From Ruminococcus_G sp050944415 (GTDB taxonomy: Bacteria; Bacillota; Clostridia; Lachnospirales; Lachnospiraceae): 36,999 nt of DNA. The notes beneath the pieces are model-generated. The model ran no database searches, was not told where the DNA came from, and saw only the letters and a list, made by a program, of their open reading frames with translations. The position numbers and the translations under genes are program-made. The DNA is taken from assembly GCA_050944415.1 (NCBI GenBank), contig JBMNRA010000026.1, positions 1 to 36,999 on the forward strand, read 5' to 3'. Numbering within the stretch: the stretch's first letter is position 1; each line of letters starts with the position of its first letter. Of the stretch, positions 32,533 to 36,999 are shown in pieces.

Positions 32533-33978
32533 TCAGCACTGTCCCAGTGAATTTTTCAATACGTACGTTTTTTCCTGCAGGAACTCTTTCAAAGTTACCG
32601 CTGATCCTTCCCGTCCGATTCCGCTCTTTTTATATCCACCAAAGGGCATTGTCGCTGTCCGGTAATTTCCTCCTCCATTAATTACAACACCGCCAGCTTG
32701 GATTTTTTCTCCAAAAGAAATAGCTTTGGCCATATCCGCGGAAAAGACCGCGCTGTTTAATCCATAGGGGCAGTTATTTACCAGCCGCAGCGCTTCCGCC
32801 GTTTCTTTATACGTAATAATGGGAAAGACCGCTCCGAAAATTTCCATATCCTTTGCCACGTCCATTTCCCCGGTTACACCTGTCAGAACCGCCGGAGACA
32901 TAAAATTATTCCCCCACTTCTCACCTCCGTACACAAGTCTGGCTCCCTGTGAAACGGTATGTCTGATCTGATCGACAACCTCGTCCCTTGCTTTCTGGGA
33001 AATCATGCCTCCCACCTGATTACCGCGGTCTTTCGGATCACCGATTTTCAGTTTTTTCAAAGCTTCCACCAGTTTATCCGTAAACCGTTCTGCCACTGAT
33101 TCCTGCACTATATATCGTTTTGAAGCACAACATACCTGACCGGCATTATTCACACGGCTTTCCAGCGCCTGCTCCACTGCCAGATCCAAATCGGCATCTT
33201 CCATAATTACGAAAGCATCATTCCCTCCCAATTCCAGATAACATCTGGTAAGATTTTCAGCTGCTTTTTTTGCAATTTCGATACCTGTTTCCGTTCCGCC
33301 TGTCATGGTAATTACCGCAATGTCGGGATTTCCCGTCAATGCATCACCTACAATAGAACCTTTTCCCGTTACTACCTGCGCCGCCTTTTGAGGAACGCCT
33401 GCCATATGCAGACAGTCAACCAGTTTAATAATGGCCAGCGGGCAGTCGCTGGGAGGTTTAATTACGACTGCATTTCCCGCCGCCAGTGCCGGCGCTATTT
33501 TGTGACCGCAAAGCTCTACCGGAAAGTTAAATGGAAGCAGACAGGCGACAACACCAACGGGTTCATATCTGGTGAAAAGAATATCCTGATGGCAAGAGGT
33601 AGCATCCGTCCCATTGGGACAGGAAATTCCATATATGTGACTTGCTTTATCACAGTAACTTTCAATTAATGCTGCCACCGTGTCTACTTCTTCTTCTGCC
33701 TCCTGGATGCATTTTCCGTTTTCTTCACAGAGCAGTTCTCCAATTTCCGCTCTCTTTTCCAGGATAATTTCTGCAAACTTTCTTAAAATTTTATTTCTTT
33801 CAGTCTGGGTTTTCGCACTCCACTCTTTCTGCCCTTCCAATGCCGCGTCTACCACACGATCAACATCTTCAGCGCTCAGCGAAGGTACACTGTCAATAAT
33901 CTGTCCTGTCGTAGGATTAAGTACCGGAATCATGTTATATCCCCTTTCTGCATGTTCTCCATAAATTGGTATGTACAT
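32533..33978 (-). CDS. NAD(P)-dependent aldehyde dehydrogenase (semialdehyde dehydrogenase-like)
   Basis: The 481-residue product is a typical ALDH: N151 in LPFNFPVE, KPPSDCP cofactor site, TGGTETG, general base E249 in LELGGND, and nucleophile C283 in NAGQVCCASKR. It resembles succinate-semialdehyde or lactaldehyde dehydrogenases. It is the first gene of the nine-gene catabolic unit and probably oxidises the aldehyde released by the aldolase or produced by the aminotransferase. Two starts are possible: 33978 with GGAGG (preferred, and the N-terminus fits the family) and 33933 with GGGG. A promoter-like -10 lies 26 bases upstream. Confidence 0.92.
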   Translation of the reverse strand: MYIPIYGEHAERGYNMIPVLNPTTGQIIDSVPSLSAEDVDRVVDAALEGQKEWSAKTQTERNKILRKFAEIILEKRAEIGELLCEENGKCIQEAEEEVDTVAALIESYCDKASHIYGISCPNGTDATSCHQDILFTRYEPVGVVACLLPFNFPVELCGHKIAPALAAGNAVVIKPPSDCPLAIIKLVDCLHMAGVPQKAAQVVTGKGSIVGDALTGNPDIAVITMTGGTETGIEIAKKAAENLTRCYLELGGNDAFVIMEDADLDLAVEQALESRVNNAGQVCCASKRYIVQESVAERFTDKLVEALKKLKIGDPKDRGNQVGGMISQKARDEVVDQIRHTVSQGARLVYGGEKWGNNFMSPAVLTGVTGEMDVAKDMEIFGAVFPIITYKETAEALRLVNNCPYGLNSAVFSADMAKAISFGEKIQAGGVVINGGGNYRTATMPFGGYKKSGIGREGSAVTLKEFLQEKTYVLKNSLGQC

Positions 33979-33996
33979 CTTTTGCCCTCCAATACA

Positions 33997-34021
33997 TTTA
34001 ATAATTATACTTTTTATTAAA
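33997..34021 (-). promoter_or_regulatory. Candidate promoter/operator of the catabolic operon
   Basis: On the minus strand TATAAT (34009-34004) lies 26 bases before the aldehyde dehydrogenase start, with no good -35. It is flanked by an AT-rich inverted repeat, TTTAATA at 33997-34003 and its complement at 34015-34021. No terminator is visible after glutamate dehydrogenase, so read-through from that gene is also possible. Confidence 0.35.
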
Positions 34022-34044
34022 CAAATTAAAAGTGCATAAATTTT

Positions 34045-35307
34045 TTACGGCCATACGCCGCGAATCTTTTTCGCTTCCACTACACGCTGAATGGCAATCA
34101 TATATGCCGCATCTCTGTAGGAAACCTGATTTTCATCTGCCATCTGGCATACTTCTTCGAAGGAACGATCCATTACATGCTTCAGTCTTGTATTGGTTTC
34201 CGTCTCTTCCCAGTAAATTGCCTGCTGATTCTGCACCCACTCCAGATAAGAAACCACTACACCGCCGGCATTACAGAGAATATCTGGAATTACCGGTATG
34301 TTTTTTTCTGCCAGAATAGCGTCTCCTTCCAGTGTAGTCGGGCCATTGGCAGCTTCCACTACAATCTGGCACTGAAGAGAGTGAGCTGTTTCTTCATTAA
34401 TTTGATTTTCCATGGCTGCCGGAATAAGAACCGTACATTTTGTAGATAAAACCTCTGCATTGGTAATATGACAAACGCCTTCTGCCTCATAATCCTCAAA
34501 GAGTTTATCCGGATTATTTTTTGTAAACTCCAGAAGTTCATAGATATTCAGACCATCTTCTTTATAAAGGCCTCCGGAAACATCGCTGACAGCCACTACT
34601 TTAAATCCTTCCTTATACAAAAGGCGGGCTGCTGTTCCGCCTACATTACCAAATCCCTGAATGGCAATGGTTGCATTTTTAAAAGCAATTCCCATGCGGT
34701 TTAATATATTTTTTGTAGTGAACATCACACCACGGCCTGTCGCGGACATACGTCCCGGAATACCGTTGATCGCCAGAGGTTTTCCCGTTACAATTCCCGG
34801 CACGCTGTGTCCCTTCATCATAGAATAAGTATCCATGATCCATCCCATAATCTCAGGATTGGTATTTACATCGGGAGCGGGAATATCCTGATATGGATCG
34901 ATAATCGGAGCAATCATAGCTGTAAATCGTCTCGTCATATGGCGAAGCTCTGATTTTGACAGTTCTTTCGGATCTACTACAACGCCGCCCTTGGCTCCTC
35001 CGAAAGGAATATTTACAACGGCACATTTAAAAGTCATCCAAGCCGCCAGAGCTTTTACTTCATCTTTATTGACCGAAGGATGAAAACGAATACCTCCTTT
35101 TGCCGGTCCTCTCGTAGTGGAATGCTGTACCCGATATCCTTCAAACACCCTAATGGACCCGTCATCCATACGTACCGGTATGGAAACCTGCAACTCCCGT
35201 TCCGCGTATTTCAGCGTTTCATAATCAGCCGGCTCATATCCCAGCCGTTTCGCCGCTCTTTCTACCACTGTGATTACATTGTCAAAGGGATTATACTTTT
35301 CCATCAT
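34045..35307 (-). CDS. gdhA: Glutamate dehydrogenase (Glu/Leu/Phe/Val family)
   Basis: The 420-residue product interconverts glutamate and 2-oxoglutarate plus ammonia. The three conserved Lys are visible with the right spacing: K70 in RGPAKGGIRF, K94 in MTFKCAV and catalytic K106 in GGAKGGV. DVNTNPEIMGW contains the catalytic Asp, and GFGNVGG is the dinucleotide motif. Length and sequence fit the hexameric bacterial/archaeal 420-residue type. It has its own strong promoter and lies just before the catabolic operon, which includes a PLP aminotransferase, so it may recycle glutamate for that pathway as well as serve general nitrogen metabolism. The gene symbol is by family; rocG/gluD names are also used. 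Confidence 0.95.
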   Translation of the reverse strand: MMEKYNPFDNVITVVERAAKRLGYEPADYETLKYAERELQVSIPVRMDDGSIRVFEGYRVQHSTTRGPAKGGIRFHPSVNKDEVKALAAWMTFKCAVVNIPFGGAKGGVVVDPKELSKSELRHMTRRFTAMIAPIIDPYQDIPAPDVNTNPEIMGWIMDTYSMMKGHSVPGIVTGKPLAINGIPGRMSATGRGVMFTTKNILNRMGIAFKNATIAIQGFGNVGGTAARLLYKEGFKVVAVSDVSGGLYKEDGLNIYELLEFTKNNPDKLFEDYEAEGVCHITNAEVLSTKCTVLIPAAMENQINEETAHSLQCQIVVEAANGPTTLEGDAILAEKNIPVIPDILCNAGGVVVSYLEWVQNQQAIYWEETETNTRLKHVMDRSFEEVCQMADENQVSYRDAAYMIAIQRVVEAKKIRGVWP

Positions 35308-35378
35308 ACTCTCCTTCCCGGTTCTTGTTTTTAAATTATTTTTGATTTTACTTTTTAAAATATCTTTAATATATGTAT

Positions 35379-35407
35379 ACTATAATTCTTATGCTTGATT
35401 TTGTCAA
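35379..35407 (-). promoter_or_regulatory. Promoter of glutamate dehydrogenase
   Basis: On the minus strand a perfect TTGACA (35407-35402), 17-base spacer and TATAGT (35384-35379), about 70 bases before the start codon. The rest of 35308-35490 is AT-rich with no gene seen. Confidence 0.75.
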
Positions 35408-35490
35408 TAGCATTCTCTCTTTTATTTCTTTTCTGTATAAATAGTCAAAAATTTCCCTTTCATTTTGTATAATATTTCTGAAATACTCTT

Positions 35491-36579
35491 TTATACCTGT
35501 CTTTCGATTAAAGTTACCTCACAGGTCAATTCCTCCAGCGCCAAATAAATCAGACCATCCACATAATCTTTATGAAGATCTTCCCGCAGAATAATCTGCG
35601 GCATATGATACGGTTCTATACTTTTCAGACATTGCTGCTCAATCTGCCGCATATTTGCCTGATTGAAAAAGCTTCCGGACAGAGCAATAGTACCCGGATT
35701 CAGGATAGGAACAATAGATTCAATCACAAGAGCTGCCATCTCCAGTCTCTCTTCCACTGACTGTGGATTCTTTCCCCGCAGCGCCGGCAGGAAAGAAACT
35801 TCCCCTGCATATCCTGTCGAACCGCGCAGAATTCTTCCGTCAGCCACAAAACCGGCTCCAAAAGTCAGACCGATTTCTCTTCCCTTTTCCTGCTCTGCAC
35901 TGATTCCACGGCTGCCGTCGGATTTAGGGCCTGCATCCATTTTATCTGGAGAATACAGAAATGCAATTGTCGCATTTCTCAGCTGACTGTTCTGGTAAAA
36001 TCCATATACAGCGGCATTCATATCATTTTCCACAACTATATGGATATCCGAAAATTTCTTCTCCAACTGTTCTCGAAGGGGTATTCCCATCAGGCTGCTG
36101 AAGTTGCAGATTCCGATCACACCATCGGTAATATAACCGGGAATCCCCACAGCAATCGCCTTGATTTTAGGATACTTATCTACCAGTTCTTCCAGCGCCT
36201 TTTCAATGATTTCGCTGTTCATCTCCTGGTATTCCATGGCATATTCTTCCTGAACTTCCCCTACAAGATTGCTGACAATAAGAGACAGTTTGATCTGCCC
36301 CCGGTCTGCTTCTGCATAAACGCCTGCAACCAGTGCATAATTGCCGTTATAAACATAAGACTTCGCCGGTCTTCCGTAACTCCCTGCCATAGTATCTGAT
36401 TCCAGCACTTCCCTGCTCTGACATAATTCATTCAGGATTTTCCCACATGTCGCCACACTTATGCCTGTCTCCTCTGCAATCTGCGCTTTTGTAGCGGTTC
36501 CCAGACTTTTTAAAGCAGATTTTATAAATTCGATATTAATTTCTTTCACTTTCGTTATATCGTTTCTTAAAACTTCCAT
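35491..36579 (-). CDS. ROK-family transcriptional repressor
   Basis: The 362-residue product has a winged-helix N-terminus (SALKSLGTATKAQIAEETG, SVATCGKILNEL) and a ROK sugar-kinase-like domain (IAVGIPGYITDGV, IVVENDMNAAVYG, LTFGAGFVADGRILRGSTGY). The Cys-rich zinc motif of classic ROK proteins after GYAGEV is absent, so it may bind ligand without zinc. The ATG at 36579 follows AGGGAG; an upstream in-frame ATG at 36633 lies inside the promoter and has no ribosome site. An inverted repeat over its own -10 predicts autorepression. It borders the catabolic region and is the natural candidate for its repressor, though no second copy of the operator was found there. Confidence 0.88.
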   Translation of the reverse strand: MEVLRNDITKVKEINIEFIKSALKSLGTATKAQIAEETGISVATCGKILNELCQSREVLESDTMAGSYGRPAKSYVYNGNYALVAGVYAEADRGQIKLSLIVSNLVGEVQEEYAMEYQEMNSEIIEKALEELVDKYPKIKAIAVGIPGYITDGVIGICNFSSLMGIPLREQLEKKFSDIHIVVENDMNAAVYGFYQNSQLRNATIAFLYSPDKMDAGPKSDGSRGISAEQEKGREIGLTFGAGFVADGRILRGSTGYAGEVSFLPALRGKNPQSVEERLEMAALVIESIVPILNPGTIALSGSFFNQANMRQIEQQCLKSIEPYHMPQIILREDLHKDYVDGLIYLALEELTCEVTLIERQV

Positions 36580-36617
36580 TTTTCTCCCTGCTCCTGCCAA
36601 ATGTCTTTGATTATTTC

Positions 36618-36649
36618 TAATCATATCACCCATATGATTACACTGTCAA
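36618..36649 (-). promoter_or_regulatory. ROK gene promoter with inverted-repeat operator
   Basis: On the minus strand TTGACA (36649-36644), an 18-base spacer and TATGAT (36625-36620). TAATCATAT at 36618-36626 and ATATGATTA at 36632-36640 form a perfect 9-base inverted repeat that covers the -10 and spacer, a strong operator geometry for autorepression. Confidence 0.75.
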
Positions 36650-36652
36650 TTA

Positions 36653-36695
36653 AAAGAAAAGCCTGAAATTCAAAGCAATTTTTGAATTCCAGGCT
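36653..36695 (-). terminator. Intrinsic terminator of ppdK
   Basis: AGCCTG-AAATTCAAA (36660-36674) pairs with TTTGAATT-CCAGGCT (36681-36695) with slight imperfection. On the minus strand it is followed by TTTTCTTTT. It ends the ppdK transcript just before the ROK promoter. Confidence 0.8.
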
Positions 36696-36716
36696 GAAAG
36701 AAATGCTGCCTGAATG

Positions 36717-36999
36717 TCAATCAGCATAAGTGATTGCTGCCTGCGCCGCCGCAAGTCTCGCGATGGGCACCCGGTAGGGGCTGCAGGATACATAGTCCAG
36801 TCCAATCCTGTGGCAGAATTCCACGGAGCTGGGATCTCCCCCGTGTTCCCCGCAGATGCCCAGTTTCAGATCCGGGCGGCTCTTCCTTCCGTTTTCCGCC
36901 GCCATGGCTACCAGCTTCCCTACTCCGTTCTGGTCCAGTCTGGCAAAAGGATCCGACTCATAGATCTTCGCTTTATAGTAGGCGTCCAGGAATTTCCCC
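36717..36999 (-). CDS. ppdK: Pyruvate, phosphate dikinase, C-terminal end (cut by window edge)
   Basis: The frame is open from the right edge (first full codon ends at 36998) to TGA at 36717, covering the last 93-94 residues. It reads GKFLDAYYKAKIYESDPFAR, then LKLGICGEHGGDPSSVEFC and DYVSCSPYRVPIARLAAAQA. The CGEHGGDP segment is the conserved PEP/pyruvate-binding site with the catalytic Cys, and SCSPYRVPIARLAAAQA is the typical family end. The enzyme interconverts pyruvate, ATP and phosphate with PEP, AMP and pyrophosphate, a central glycolytic enzyme in many anaerobic Firmicutes. A terminator follows directly. Confidence 0.96.
   Translation of the reverse strand, partial: GKFLDAYYKAKIYESDPFARLDQNGVGKLVAMAAENGRKSRPDLKLGICGEHGGDPSSVEFCHRIGLDYVSCSPYRVPIARLAAAQAAITYAD

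Noticed and set aside
32500..34044. Search for a cobalamin riboswitch upstream of the operon that contains the B12 protein
   Set aside because: The leader before the aldehyde dehydrogenase gene is only about 65 bases of AT-rich DNA, too short, and shows no B12-box-like sequence.

Overview
The window looks like chromosome of a gut-type Firmicute, most likely a Lachnospiraceae member. This is inferred from gene content: a reverse rubrerythrin with a PerR-type regulator, a T-box leader on metG, YesM/YesN-type two-component proteins, RbsABC-type transport, ROK and AraC regulators, and pyruvate phosphate dikinase. Clear Shine-Dalgarno sites and TTGACA/TATAAT promoters agree. No RNA gene, CRISPR array or insertion sequence was seen. 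Both window edges cut a gene.

Left end (1-1640). The 5' part of a tyrosine integrase (minus) is followed by four direct GTGTACT repeats and then a remarkable junction. A 65-bp piece of a second, synonymously diverged rubrerythrin gene faces the 3' end of the resident rubrerythrin tail to tail, with 17-bp perfect inverted arms around a 3-bp centre. The resident gene thereby loses the His of its last ExxH iron-ligand motif. This looks like the end of an integrative element in the rubrerythrin gene, in an unexpected inverted configuration. perR follows; perR and rubrerythrin both carry PerR/Fur-like boxes.

Housekeeping block (1786-6568, plus strand). A membrane-anchored TPR/beta-propeller-like protein, a T-box leader, metG, tatD and a terminator.

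Accessory carbohydrate region (6629-33978). (a) An oxidoreductase/isomerase pair (minus) is divergent from an AraC regulator, with a cre-like palindrome in its leader. (b) An orphan zinc-ribbon/SH3 protein. (c) A nine-gene minus-strand transport, esterase and signalling operon (22231 to 10696): RbsA-like ATPase, permease, lipoprotein binding protein, two cytoplasmic tandem alpha/beta-hydrolase esterases, a small membrane protein, a YesN-like response regulator, a YesM-like kinase with almost no external domain, and a second RbsA-like protein that has lost both Walker A motifs. (d) A nine-gene minus-strand catabolic operon (33978 to 22458) ending at a strong terminator: aldehyde dehydrogenase, TIM-barrel isomerase, a single-chain protein with a glutamate-mutase-like B12-binding domain, class II aldolase, zinc alcohol dehydrogenase, FGGY kinase, class III aminotransferase, SDR, and a hydantoinase/oxoprolinase-type ATPase. 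Next to it are glutamate dehydrogenase and a ROK repressor with an operator in its own promoter; ppdK lies at the right edge.

Working model (inference). Operon (c) imports an acylated or otherwise modified sugar-like compound, de-esterifies it in the cytoplasm, and senses uptake through an unusual pseudo-ATPase/kinase arrangement. Operon (d) then combines phosphorylation, aldol cleavage, oxidation, an adenosylcobalamin-type rearrangement and an amino-group step. I do not recognise this combination as a described pathway; it is the best candidate for a new system here.
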